Below are positions 51,287 to 60,023 of a stretch of 62,751 nt of DNA, in pieces. The notes below the pieces were generated by a model that searched no databases, was not told where the DNA came from, and worked only from the letters and a program-made list of their open reading frames with translations. Within the stretch, counting starts at the first letter, position 1, and every line of letters begins with the position of its first letter. The DNA comes from Neobacillus citreus. GTDB lineage: Bacteria > Bacillota > Bacilli > Bacillales > Cytobacillaceae. The position numbers were made by a program, and so were the translations under genes. Location: NCBI RefSeq assembly GCF_018343545.2, contig NZ_JAGYPE020000032.1, forward strand, positions 1 through 62,751. The letters are read 5' to 3'.

Positions 51287-51748
51287 ATGAGGAGAAGAAA
51301 TGTACCAGTAAAAGGACTGTTTATGGGGATTTTGTTGATAGCTGCGGTTTTGATGCTGGTGAGATGTGTTTTTGTTTCATCGGACCAGGCAGTAGCTGTG
51401 GTGAATGAGTTTTATCAATATGAGCAGCAGGGTGATTTCGCCAGTTCCTGGGCGCTGTTCCATTCCGAGATGAAGAAAAGATTTGGCAAAGGCGCCTATA
51501 TTCAGGATCGGGCCCATGTATTTATGAATCATTTCGGGGTTGAAACATTTACCTACACTCTAGATAGCTCTGAGAAACTTGATAAATGGAAAATGTCCAA
51601 AACGGGCCCAACCTTCAAAAATATATACAAAATCCTCGTCACACAAACCTATAAAGGAAAATACGGAAACTTTGATCTCAAACAAGAGGTATTCATTGTT
51701 AAAGAAAAAGAAGAGTGGAAGATACTATGGGATTACAACGGGCAGTAG
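51287..51748 (+). CDS. Small membrane-anchored protein, unknown function
   Basis: About 153 residues from ATG 51287, preceded by AAAGGAG; a longer frame from 51227 lacks a ribosome binding site. A basic N-terminus and one hydrophobic helix (GLFMGILLIAAVLMLVRCVF) are followed by an extracellular part of about 120 residues (DQAVAVVNEFYQYEQQGDFA, SWALFHSEMKKRFG, ending EEWKILWDY). The outer part reads like an NTF2-like or DUF4878-type fold, which ends in similar 'W KI ...' strands. I do not recognise a specific family. It stands alone between two family B palindromes. Confidence 0.65.
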   Translation: MRRRNVPVKGLFMGILLIAAVLMLVRCVFVSSDQAVAVVNEFYQYEQQGDFASSWALFHSEMKKRFGKGAYIQDRAHVFMNHFGVETFTYTLDSSEKLDKWKMSKTGPTFKNIYKILVTQTYKGKYGNFDLKQEVFIVKEKEEWKILWDYNGQ

Positions 51749-51758
51749 TTTCTAGTTT

Positions 51759-51816
51759 CAGGCACCGCTAGTAGACATTGTCCGCCTCAGGCGGACAGTT
51801 TTCCCGGCTGTGCCTG
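51759..51816. repeat. Family B palindrome with nested stem
   Basis: CAGGCAC (51759-51765) and GTGCCTG (51810-51816) form the outer stem; TGTCCGCC/GGCGGACA (51779-51797) form the inner one. It could serve as terminator of the preceding gene. Confidence 0.6.
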
Positions 51817-51910
51817 TATTGCTTTTTAGTTTGTCCTTTAGTATGGAGGAATGTAATAGATGTTTCCCGAATTAAGAACAATAAATATAATCAATAAACT
51901 GGAGGTTTGA

Positions 51911-52351
51911 ATGGGGTATATAGAAGATTTACGGCAAATTGTTGGAACACGGCCGCTGATATTGGTCGGTGCCTGTGTGGGGGCACTCGATAACCAGGGA
52001 AGGCTTCTTCTCCAAAAAAGATCCAACCGAATGTGGGGGCTGCCTGGTGGTTTGCTGGAACTAGGTGAGTCAGCGGAAGAAGCGGCAAGACGCGAAGTAT
52101 TCGAAGAAACGGGAGTCGAGATTGGCGAACTCGAGCTGGCCGGGGTCTTCTCGGGAAAGCAGTATTTTGTCGAGCTACCAAATGGCGACCAATTCTATCC
52201 CGTCACGATTGCATACAAATCAAAAGATATTAAAAACGCAAATATCAAAATTGACGGCCATGAAACACTAGATGCTGGATTTTTTGACATCGGAAATCTC
52301 CCAGAAAATACAAGCCCGTTAGTTGCTAGCATTATTAACAAGTTTGGATGA
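51911..52351 (+). CDS. Nudix hydrolase
   Basis: This 146-residue protein has the Nudix box GGLLELGESAEEAARREVFEETGVEIG (residues about 40-66), with all GX5EX7REUXEEXGU positions filled. It cleaves a nucleoside diphosphate linked to another group. The substrate is not readable; ADP-ribose, NADH or an 8-oxo-nucleotide are options. GGAGG lies upstream of the ATG. The next gene, 88 bases downstream, is an ADP-ribosylglycohydrolase, which makes ADP-ribose a reasonable guess. Confidence 0.87.
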   Translation: MGYIEDLRQIVGTRPLILVGACVGALDNQGRLLLQKRSNRMWGLPGGLLELGESAEEAARREVFEETGVEIGELELAGVFSGKQYFVELPNGDQFYPVTIAYKSKDIKNANIKIDGHETLDAGFFDIGNLPENTSPLVASIINKFG

Positions 52352-52379
52352 TGCATGGGGACGGTTCTTATGCATCATT
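52349..52379. repeat. Family A palindrome, short copy
   Basis: ATGATGCAT (52349-52357), then GGGGACGGTTCTT, then ATGCATCAT (52370-52378). It overlaps the stop codon of the Nudix gene. Confidence 0.55.
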
Positions 52380-52439
52380 TCCGTGGCGTAAGCGCCCCAC
52401 TCATGCACCATATCTTTTAATGAACGAAGAGGTGAAGTT

Positions 52440-53315
52440 ATGTTAGATAAAATTAAAGGCGCCCTTTTCGGTCTGGCCATTGGCGACGCTCTGGGCGGCA
52501 CGACCGAATTTTTAACAAGCGAAGAAATTCGCAGAAAATATGGAAAGGTGACGGAGATTATCGGCGGCGGGGTCTGGAACCTTGAAAAGGGAGAAACGAC
52601 TGATGATACGGCCATGACAGTGGCTGTTGCAAAAGGAATCCTAAAAGACCCAGAAACCCCAATCGAATCAATAGGGGAAGAATTTTTAAAATGGTATGCT
52701 ACAAATCCTAAAGATATTGGCAACATCATTCGTGCGGTTTTAAGTACATACAGCGGGGGCAGCTGGGCAACCGCTGCCGAAAAAGCACACTACCATTATC
52801 TTGGCGGTAAATCTGCAGGCAATGGCACGTTAATGCGCTGCCTGCCTGTCGCATTAGCCTACCGGGACCTCGAAAAAGTTGAAGAGGTGACAAGGGAACA
52901 ATCTAAAATGACACATTACGACTCCTTAGCCGATGAAGCTTGTGTCATCTATAACCGAGTCGCCTATCACGTCCTTCATGGAGCAGGGCTGAAGGAGGCT
53001 ATTCAAGCCGAAATCAAGGGAACCATCTATGAACCTGCCTTAAATGGACAAAGGCCCACACCCCCGCCGGATGGTTTCGTTGTAAACACCATGTATTGGG
53101 TTTTATACTGGCTTCTCAACTGCGAATCCTTCTTGGACGTTGTGATTGGTGCGGCCAACGAAGGGTATGACACGGACACAGTCGCCGCCATCGCAGGCGG
53201 ATTAGCGGGTTTAGCTTATGGCTATAAAGAGCTGCCACGAGGGTACTGTGATGTATTGCTTGTAAAGGACGATCTAGAAGAGCTAGGATTAAATCTCTAT
53301 GAATTAGTCAAATAG
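52440..53315 (+). CDS. ADP-ribosylglycohydrolase family protein (DraG-like)
   Basis: This 291-residue protein carries the family's metal and substrate motifs: GALFGLAIGDALGG near the N-terminus, TDDTAMTVAVA with the metal-binding Thr-Asp-Asp, SAGNGTLMRCLPVAL, and the second metal motif YDTDTVAAIAGGLAG. Family members remove ADP-ribose from proteins, other molecules or, in DraG, from dinitrogenase reductase. GAAGAGG lies upstream of the ATG. With the upstream Nudix protein it may form an ADP-ribose removal and breakdown pair. Confidence 0.87.
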   Translation: MLDKIKGALFGLAIGDALGGTTEFLTSEEIRRKYGKVTEIIGGGVWNLEKGETTDDTAMTVAVAKGILKDPETPIESIGEEFLKWYATNPKDIGNIIRAVLSTYSGGSWATAAEKAHYHYLGGKSAGNGTLMRCLPVALAYRDLEKVEEVTREQSKMTHYDSLADEACVIYNRVAYHVLHGAGLKEAIQAEIKGTIYEPALNGQRPTPPPDGFVVNTMYWVLYWLLNCESFLDVVIGAANEGYDTDTVAAIAGGLAGLAYGYKELPRGYCDVLLVKDDLEELGLNLYELVK

Positions 53316-53344
53316 AAATAGGCTGAGTCAATTTAAACAAGAAT

Positions 53345-53386
53345 AAAAAAGCTGGTCAAACCCTAGTGGGATGGCCAACTTTTTAT
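53345..53386. terminator. Bidirectional terminator between DraG-like and VanZ-like genes
   Basis: AAAAAGCTGGTCA pairs with TGGCCAACTTTTT (G-U/A-C imperfections) across a 13-base loop, giving A- and T-runs suitable for both convergent genes. Confidence 0.65.
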
Positions 53387-53802
53387 TTAAAATGAATATC
53401 TCTAGATTGCTGTCTAGGTATAAAGCCGCTAACAAAAAGCGCGATAAAAACGCCGGCGGAATCAAACCCAATATCAAACAGTCTGCCATCGCGGGTAAAG
53501 TATAATTGTAGAATCTCCGTGAATACCCCGTAGGAAATGGCCAGAATCAGCGCCACCCCTTTCGCTTGAAACCGTGATTGGAGCAGCAGTGCCAGGATGA
53601 AGAATGCAGTGAAATGCCCCGCTTTTTGAAGCAGAAAATCACCGCTAAGGTGGGATGGCAATGGCTCTAGGAACACGGATAGGTCTGGATGAAGGTCCCA
53701 CTCAAACCGAATCTCCCCAAACCGTATGAATTGATCAAAGCTATATGTACACGTAGAAACAAAAATGGCTCCCGCACAAAGTAGGATTAGTAAAACCCTC
53801 AT
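53383..53802 (-). CDS. VanZ-like membrane protein
   Basis: About 139 residues from ATG 53802, with GAGGAGGCAC upstream on the minus strand (a longer frame to 53826 is less likely). It has four hydrophobic segments and the VanZ marks KAGHFTAFFILALLL and FTEILQLYFTRDGRLFDIGFDSAGVFIA. VanZ-family proteins were named from low-level teicoplanin resistance but most chromosomal members have no known role. The domain call is good; the function is unknown. Confidence 0.82.
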   Translation of the reverse strand: MRVLLILLCAGAIFVSTCTYSFDQFIRFGEIRFEWDLHPDLSVFLEPLPSHLSGDFLLQKAGHFTAFFILALLLQSRFQAKGVALILAISYGVFTEILQLYFTRDGRLFDIGFDSAGVFIALFVSGFIPRQQSRDIHFK

Positions 53803-53982
53803 AAAAGTGCCTCCTCTAGCCCCCATTTTGGTCTTCAGGAATTTATTTTATACTCGCTTAGACTTGCTGATGGCCCTGGTTTCCCTTAAATTTCTCCATT
53901 TTAATTCATATTCTAAATCATTCTACAAATACTATTTTTGTTTGTATGATTTTTTGACAGGTAAGGGGAGGATTTTTCTTTA

Positions 53983-55938
53983 ATGAAGAGGATAACGTTT
54001 GTGGCTGTCTTGTTGCTCTTGATAGCCGGGCAGCTCACAGGTCATATTTTTCCGAAATTAGCCAACGCAGTAAGGGAGGATCCTGCGGTTCAATTACGCC
54101 TGCTTGAAACCACCGATTTGCATGTGTTTTTAGCAAACTATGATTATTACCAGACAAAAGAAGATAACAAGGTGGGGCTGGTAAAAACGTCCACCTTGAT
54201 AAAACAAGCCCGTAGCGAGGTAAAAAACTCATTGCTTTTTGACAACGGAGATAATATTCAAGGGAATCCCTTGGGTGATTATGTCGCAAAGGTAAGAGGG
54301 CTAAAAGACGGTGATGTCCACCCGGTTACAAGAGCCTTTAATATGCTCGGGTACGATGCGGTTACTGTCGGTAATCATGAGTTTAATTATGGGCTGGACT
54401 TTCTAACCCGTGCCTTTGAAGGGGCGAAAATGCCGATAGTCAACGCCAATGTGTACGACGCCGTTACTGGCAAACATTATTTTGAACCCTATGTTATTTT
54501 TAATAAAAAAGTGATTGATGATGAAGGTCAAAATCATGTCATTAAAGTAGGGGTGATTGGCTTTGTACCGCCCCAAATCATGGAATGGGATAAAGCTAAT
54601 TTAGAGGGTAAGGTTACCACCAAGTCGATTGTAGAGTCTGCGAAAAAATTTGTCCCGGAAATGAAAAAGAAGGGAGCAGACGTGATTGTGGCGCTTGCCC
54701 ACACGGGAATCAGTGCTGAACCCTATTCACCTGACATGGAAAATGCAGCCTACTACTTAACACAAATCAGAGGCATCGACGCCGTATTTACCGGGCATTC
54801 GCATAACTTTTTCCCCGGTCCGCTTTATGCGAATCTGCCAAATACCAATCTTGAAAAAGGAACTATCTACGGTAAACCAGTCGTGATGGCGGGTTCGTTC
54901 GGAAGCCATTTGGGTGTCATTGACCTTAAGTTGCAAAAAATTCGTGGAAAATGGGCGGTGGCTGGCGGCACGAGCACCTTCAGACCGATTGCCGATGAAA
55001 AAGGCAATTCTCTTGTGGCAACTGATGAAGCGTTAATGAAAGAAATCTTACCGGAGCATATCGGTACGATTGATTACGTCAACCAGCCGATTGGCGAGAC
55101 TACCGCACCGATTTTTAGTTATTTTTCCCTTGTTCAGGATGACCCGTCCGTGCAAATTGTCAACAATGCGCAAACGGAGTATTTGGTTGAAAAATTAAAG
55201 GATCCAACCTACAGCAAATTTGCAGGTATTCCAGTCCTTTCTGCGGCAGCGCCATTTAAAGCCGGCGGACGCGGCGGGTCAAGCTATTACACTGATATCC
55301 CTGAAGGAACCTTGGCTATCAAAAATGTCGCTGACTTGTATTTGTATCCGAATACACTTAACGCTGTGTTAGTGAATGGTGCTCAGCTAAAGGATTGGCT
55401 CGAAATGAGCGCGGGGCAATTCAACCAGTTGAATCCGGCAGCGGGAGGCGAGCAGCAGCTGATTAATCCAGATTTCCGGTCCTATAATTTTGATATCATA
55501 GACGGTGTTCAGTACCAGGTGGATGTGACCAAGCCTGCGAAATATGATTATAACGGGAAACTGATTAATCCGAACTCCAGTCGAATCGTGAACTTAACTT
55601 GTCAGGGCAAACCGGTTACAGCTGACCAGAAGTTTATTGTTGCGACAAACAACTACCGGGCATCTAGCAAAACCTTCCCGGGGGTTAGCCAGGGTGAAGT
55701 CATTCTTCAGTCGCCGGATGAAAACCGTCAAATCATCACGAACTATATTCGTGAAAACAAAACGATTAATCCGTCTGCGGATCAGAACTGGTCAATTGCG
55801 AGATTCCAAGGCACAGTGGTTCCTGTATTTGAATCCTCGCCAAGAGCGCAGGATTATACGAAGCTATTTAAAAATATTCAATACATCGGACCATCGAGTG
55901 GCGGGTTTGCGAAGTATTCAATCGATTTAACAGATTAG
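53983..55938 (+). CDS. Secreted 2',3'-cyclic nucleotide phosphodiesterase/nucleotidase (CpdB/5'-nucleotidase family)
   Basis: This 651-residue secreted protein has a signal peptide of about 25-30 residues, a metallophosphoesterase domain (LLETTDLHVFL, DNGDNIQGNPLG, VGNHEFNYG, ALAHTG, TGHSHNF) and a C-terminal 5'-nucleotidase domain that binds the base (about 350-620). It hydrolyses extracellular nucleotides to nucleosides and phosphate. It closely matches the first half of the large protein encoded convergently at 56147-59689, so the two are paralogues. GGGGAGGA precedes the ATG at 53983. Confidence 0.88.
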   Translation: MKRITFVAVLLLLIAGQLTGHIFPKLANAVREDPAVQLRLLETTDLHVFLANYDYYQTKEDNKVGLVKTSTLIKQARSEVKNSLLFDNGDNIQGNPLGDYVAKVRGLKDGDVHPVTRAFNMLGYDAVTVGNHEFNYGLDFLTRAFEGAKMPIVNANVYDAVTGKHYFEPYVIFNKKVIDDEGQNHVIKVGVIGFVPPQIMEWDKANLEGKVTTKSIVESAKKFVPEMKKKGADVIVALAHTGISAEPYSPDMENAAYYLTQIRGIDAVFTGHSHNFFPGPLYANLPNTNLEKGTIYGKPVVMAGSFGSHLGVIDLKLQKIRGKWAVAGGTSTFRPIADEKGNSLVATDEALMKEILPEHIGTIDYVNQPIGETTAPIFSYFSLVQDDPSVQIVNNAQTEYLVEKLKDPTYSKFAGIPVLSAAAPFKAGGRGGSSYYTDIPEGTLAIKNVADLYLYPNTLNAVLVNGAQLKDWLEMSAGQFNQLNPAAGGEQQLINPDFRSYNFDIIDGVQYQVDVTKPAKYDYNGKLINPNSSRIVNLTCQGKPVTADQKFIVATNNYRASSKTFPGVSQGEVILQSPDENRQIITNYIRENKTINPSADQNWSIARFQGTVVPVFESSPRAQDYTKLFKNIQYIGPSSGGFAKYSIDLTD

Positions 55939-55951
55939 TTCTATTTTGTAA

Positions 55952-55990
55952 GGCCCTTTGTCATTTTAAGGTATGACAAAGGGCTATTTT
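55952..55990 (+). terminator. Terminator after the CpdB-like gene
   Basis: GCCCTTTGTCAT (55953-55964) and ATGACAAAGGGC (55973-55984) form a perfect 12-bp stem with an 8-base loop, followed by TATTTTTTG. Confidence 0.85.
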
Positions 55991-56085
55991 TTGTCTAAAA
56001 AACCTTGTTGTTACCAAAAAAGTTCTAAGGAATGTCGTGAGGATAACGGATTTCGTCGTGAGATTCAAAAATTATGTAGTGAGGC

Positions 56086-56132
56086 ACAAAAAAGCAGTCT
56101 AACCAGGGGGGACCCCAAGTCAGACTGCTTTA
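56086..56132 (-). terminator. Terminator of the yfkN-like gene
   Basis: On the minus strand AAAGCAGTCT pairs with AGACTGCTTT (56122-56131 with 56091-56100), followed by TTTTTGTG. Confidence 0.8.
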
Positions 56133-56146
56133 CATATCTAAAACAA

Positions 56147-59100
56147 TTATTGTGTCACTCTCTGGATTCGTCCCTCGCCCTTAAATTCAAATGATTTTGG
56201 CAGGGATTTGACAAAGTCGACTGTTGCTTGTAAATCCTCAGGGCCTACTTCTAAACCTGTTGAAAGTGCTCCAATACCATAGCTAGCGTTGCCATACATA
56301 TAGTTATTGACAACAACGGAATACTCTTTCGCTGGATCTATTTTGCTGCCATCCGGCAAGAAGATGTCGACAACCTGTCCAGTTCCAGCGGTGCTGTCAT
56401 AAGTGTAGGTATACTTGAATCCTGCAATATGGAAGTCAAGACCTTTTGTAGTAATTTGCTTGTTCAATACTTCTCGCAAATCGGCACCGCTAAGGTTGAT
56501 TTTATTTAACACATTGCCAAATGGCTGAATGGAGAATAAGTCACCAAAGGTAACCTCGCCAGCATCTAAATTAGCACGAACTCCGCCGCCATTCATTAAA
56601 GCAAAGTCACTGTTCATAGCAACTTTCATACCATCGGCAATTAAGTTGCCCAGTCCATTGTCGCCAAATTCTGTCGATACAGACGGGTAAGCTTTTATTA
56701 AGGTCGTTGCAGAATTCCCTACTACTTCGGCCTTAATTGGGGCAATTTGATCTTCATACTTTTTCATAATCGCTGAAACTTCAGGATCAGGAGTGTAATC
56801 AGATTGATAAACCGTTACAATTTCCGCCTCTTTTTTTACAATATCACCTGTTTCAGGATTAATCACAAGATCCACATCTGAGAAGGCAGAGCCATATGAA
56901 TAAGCTTGGACAATTAGCTTGTTATCTACTACTTTGTCATTATAAACATGATTATGGGCTGCAAAGATAACATCCACTTCATCGTCAACGTTTTCGGCAA
57001 TTCTTGAAGCATCGAATGCATCGGTATAGCCGTTTTGAATGGCAGGATTATGGGCAAGCACCACGATAGCTTCAATGCCTTGTGCTTTTAATTCCGCTGT
57101 GTATTTGTTTATGGCTTCAGCTTCATCGGTAATTTGCAGATTTTCATTTCCTTTGGTCACGATCATATCCGGAGTTTCCTGTGTAATGACTCCGATAAAA
57201 CCAATTTTTATCCCGCTCACTTCTTTAACTGTATAAGGGGAGGTGATTAATTGACCTGTTGATTTGTCATAAGCATTTGCTGCTACTACAGGAAAATTCA
57301 TGCCATCATAACCCGGAGTTCCTTTACCTCCAGGATGCTCGCCGCCATTTATCATCCGGCGCAGCTCGGCAATACCTTCGTCAAATTCATGGTTTCCAAG
57401 AGCTCCAACATCCATGCCCAATGACTCCAATACTTCAACAGTTGGTTCATCTTGAAAAAGGGCAGAAATGAGCGGGCTGCCACCAATCATATCTCCAGAA
57501 TTTACGAGCAAGGTATTTGTATTTGTGGCCTCGCGCTGACGGAGCGCTGCAGCAGTGTACTCCATACTTCCCGCTAAAACACTTTGGCCGTTTCTTGTTA
57601 GTTTTGTATCTGTATCAAGCTGGCCGTGTAAATCATTTAAACCGAGGAGTTGAACATTTACTGGCGTGAAGCCAATGTCTAATTTAAAAATACCGAAGCC
57701 TGCTGGATCTGTTTTTCCAGTATAGGTAATATTGCCGCCACCTGTAGTATATTTCTCAGCAACTGGCGAAGATGTAAAAGTCACGTTCACGTTTCCAGGG
57801 ATTGGTGCAATGGACCAGTTATTATCAGCTGTTGGTGTGATTACTTGCTTTTCTGAGATATAATCCATTAAAACTTGGCGGTTTTCATCAGCAGAGTCAA
57901 TAACGAGTTCAGCACCCTTAAGACCAGGGAAGTTACCGCCGCCACCAGCGCGATAGTTGTTAGTTACCACGATAAAGTCTTGGTTTGGATCGACAGGCTG
58001 ACCGTTGTAAGTAAGATTTACTACACGGCTTGAGTTGGGATTAATAACATTTCCTGCCGGATCGTATTTAGCTGGTGCAGTTACATCTATTTGATAGTTA
58101 ACCCCATCAATGACGTCAAAGTTATAAACCGGAAACGAAGGATTTAATAGAGCTTGTTCTTCTGTTTTACTAGGATCAATAGTATTGTATTTCCCAGCGG
58201 TCATTTCAATCCATTCTTTAACAACAGAGCCTTTGACTTTAACAGCTTTCAAAGTATTGTCATACAGATATAAATCACCTGCACTGCGTATTGTTAAATC
58301 GCCTGCATTAATTTCTGTATATTCAGCCACTCCATTACGGCCTGCTTTGAAAGGTGCGCCAACAGAAAGAATTGGCAGGTTTTGAAGCTCAGGTTTGTTG
58401 TTAGCAATGTACTTTTCCGCATACCATTTTTGTGCATTTGTCACTACCTGGATAGATGGGTCATCCTGGACAAGCGCAAAATAGCTGAAAATATCATCTG
58501 TAGTTTTTCCAATTGGAGTGTTGACGTATTTTACGGTTACTTCATGGTCCGCCTTCACCGCATCCACGATGGATTGAACAGGCTTTACCTGTGTTGGCGA
58601 AGAAATTTCGCGTGTTAAAGACTGAGAATCCGCCACTGACCATTTGCCCTTAACTTTTACAAGGTCAAGGTCGATAATTCCTAATGAACCGCCGCCATAA
58701 CCAGCTTGAACCGCCGGAACTCCGTTGATGGTTCCTTTGACATTATCCACACCAGGAAGCGGGTTACCGTCGGGACCTTTGAACAATCCATCTAAAGACT
58801 TAAGATCCTTTGCTGGGAACAACTTATGTGTATGCGAGAAAGTAATCGCATCAATTCCAGGAACTTCACTTAAAGCATAAATAACATCTTCCGTGTTGGC
58901 TTTATTTCCGCTGAAGCCGGAGTGCGTCATTGCAATAATGACATCAGCACCTTCTTCGCGCATTTGCGGAATAAATTTCTTGGCAGTGTCCACGATATTT
59001 TTCGTAATAATCTTGCCATCTAGATTGGCCTTGTCCCAATCGTTGATTTGCGGAGGTACAAAGCCGATAAAGCCAACCTTAATCACATGCTTCTTGCCTT

Positions 59101-59689
59101 GCTCATCAACGACTTTTTTGTTGATAATTCTATAAGGAGTAAATTTGTTGACGTCATTCTCCGGATTATTGTCATGGTCATCGACATAAACGTTGGCGTT
59201 AACAAACGGGAAATTCGCATCATCGTAAGCTTCATCTAAAAAATCAAGCCCGTAGTTGAATTCGTGATTACCTAAGGTGGCCATGTCATAGCCCATTTGG
59301 TTCATCGCTTTGAAGACCGGGTGAACCTGGCCATCCTTTAACGGTTCTATTTTTGCAAAGTAGGTACCGAGCGGAGTCCCTTGAATCAAGTCACCGTTAT
59401 CGACCAAAAGACTGTTTTCTACTTCTTTACGGGCATCCTTTACAAGTGCGGCAGTACTTGCCAGTCCAACCTTTAAGTATTCTGCATTTTTGTAATAGTC
59501 ATAGTTAAGTAAATTGGTATGCAGATCGGTCGTTTCCATTAGACGCAGTTCTACCTTTGGATTGGCATTGCTGTTTTTCGGGGCTGCCGCACCAGCTTTT
59601 ACTGTTGGAAAAAATGGAACGGTAACAAGTGAAACGGCAAGTGCTGCGGATAAAAATTTCTTTGCTTTAGTTATTTTTCTCTTTTTCAA
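56147..59689 (-). CDS. yfkN: Large secreted nucleotide phosphoesterase with two nucleotidase halves (YfkN-like)
   Basis: This 1180-residue secreted protein has a basic N-terminus with signal peptide (cleavage near VKAGAAA, residue 35). Half one (about 45-640) is CpdB-like: METTDLHTNLL, DNGDLIQG, LGNHEFNYG and a C-terminal nucleotidase domain. Half two (about 660-1180) is a 5'-nucleotidase: LLGLNDLHGQLD, NSGDMIGGSP, GNHEFDEG, VVLAHNP, AAHNHVY, then DFALMNGGGVRANLDAG. B. subtilis YfkN is longer and sortase-anchored; here no LPXTG-type signal follows. It would scavenge phosphate and nucleosides from external nucleotides. Confidence 0.88.
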   Translation of the reverse strand: MKKRKITKAKKFLSAALAVSLVTVPFFPTVKAGAAAPKNSNANPKVELRLMETTDLHTNLLNYDYYKNAEYLKVGLASTAALVKDARKEVENSLLVDNGDLIQGTPLGTYFAKIEPLKDGQVHPVFKAMNQMGYDMATLGNHEFNYGLDFLDEAYDDANFPFVNANVYVDDHDNNPENDVNKFTPYRIINKKVVDEQGKKHVIKVGFIGFVPPQINDWDKANLDGKIITKNIVDTAKKFIPQMREEGADVIIAMTHSGFSGNKANTEDVIYALSEVPGIDAITFSHTHKLFPAKDLKSLDGLFKGPDGNPLPGVDNVKGTINGVPAVQAGYGGGSLGIIDLDLVKVKGKWSVADSQSLTREISSPTQVKPVQSIVDAVKADHEVTVKYVNTPIGKTTDDIFSYFALVQDDPSIQVVTNAQKWYAEKYIANNKPELQNLPILSVGAPFKAGRNGVAEYTEINAGDLTIRSAGDLYLYDNTLKAVKVKGSVVKEWIEMTAGKYNTIDPSKTEEQALLNPSFPVYNFDVIDGVNYQIDVTAPAKYDPAGNVINPNSSRVVNLTYNGQPVDPNQDFIVVTNNYRAGGGGNFPGLKGAELVIDSADENRQVLMDYISEKQVITPTADNNWSIAPIPGNVNVTFTSSPVAEKYTTGGGNITYTGKTDPAGFGIFKLDIGFTPVNVQLLGLNDLHGQLDTDTKLTRNGQSVLAGSMEYTAAALRQREATNTNTLLVNSGDMIGGSPLISALFQDEPTVEVLESLGMDVGALGNHEFDEGIAELRRMINGGEHPGGKGTPGYDGMNFPVVAANAYDKSTGQLITSPYTVKEVSGIKIGFIGVITQETPDMIVTKGNENLQITDEAEAINKYTAELKAQGIEAIVVLAHNPAIQNGYTDAFDASRIAENVDDEVDVIFAAHNHVYNDKVVDNKLIVQAYSYGSAFSDVDLVINPETGDIVKKEAEIVTVYQSDYTPDPEVSAIMKKYEDQIAPIKAEVVGNSATTLIKAYPSVSTEFGDNGLGNLIADGMKVAMNSDFALMNGGGVRANLDAGEVTFGDLFSIQPFGNVLNKINLSGADLREVLNKQITTKGLDFHIAGFKYTYTYDSTAGTGQVVDIFLPDGSKIDPAKEYSVVVNNYMYGNASYGIGALSTGLEVGPEDLQATVDFVKSLPKSFEFKGEGRIQRVTQ

Positions 59690-60023
59690 CCAAGTCGCCC
59701 TCCTAGTAATCTATCATTTTGCTTCTGGAAAATGGAATCCCCCCTAAAAAAGAGTCTATGTACCAATTCGTTCTTATTGAAGGACGAAACTAGCACTATT
59801 AAAAAAAATACGTTCTTAATTGAGGTTTTATGTCCTTTTTTAGGTAGTTCTTCCTTATTTTTCACCCAAGCTTTTCCATCATAAAAAACTTTTTCAAGTT
59901 TCGTAAGGGAAGAAAGTCGTAGGTCTAAAAGTACCTAAAAGGTAAATTTCTATTACTCATAAACAATTACGAGAATTTGTTGTATTCTATTAGAAAGTAC
60001 TTATGCAAAGGACGGCAATTGTG
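59690..60023. other. 334-bp divergent intergenic region, yfkN-like / YitT-like
   Basis: AT-rich DNA with presumed promoters for both directions; no box is clear enough to call. No gene or strong hairpin seen. TTAGGTAGTTCTTCC and the mirrored CTAAAAGTACCTAAAAGG are noticeable but not a recognised operator. Confidence 0.4.

Noticed and set aside
59600..59689. Sortase anchoring of the YfkN-like protein
   Set aside because: This is the signal-peptide end; the C-terminus at 56147 has no LPXTG-like motif, hydrophobic helix or basic tail.
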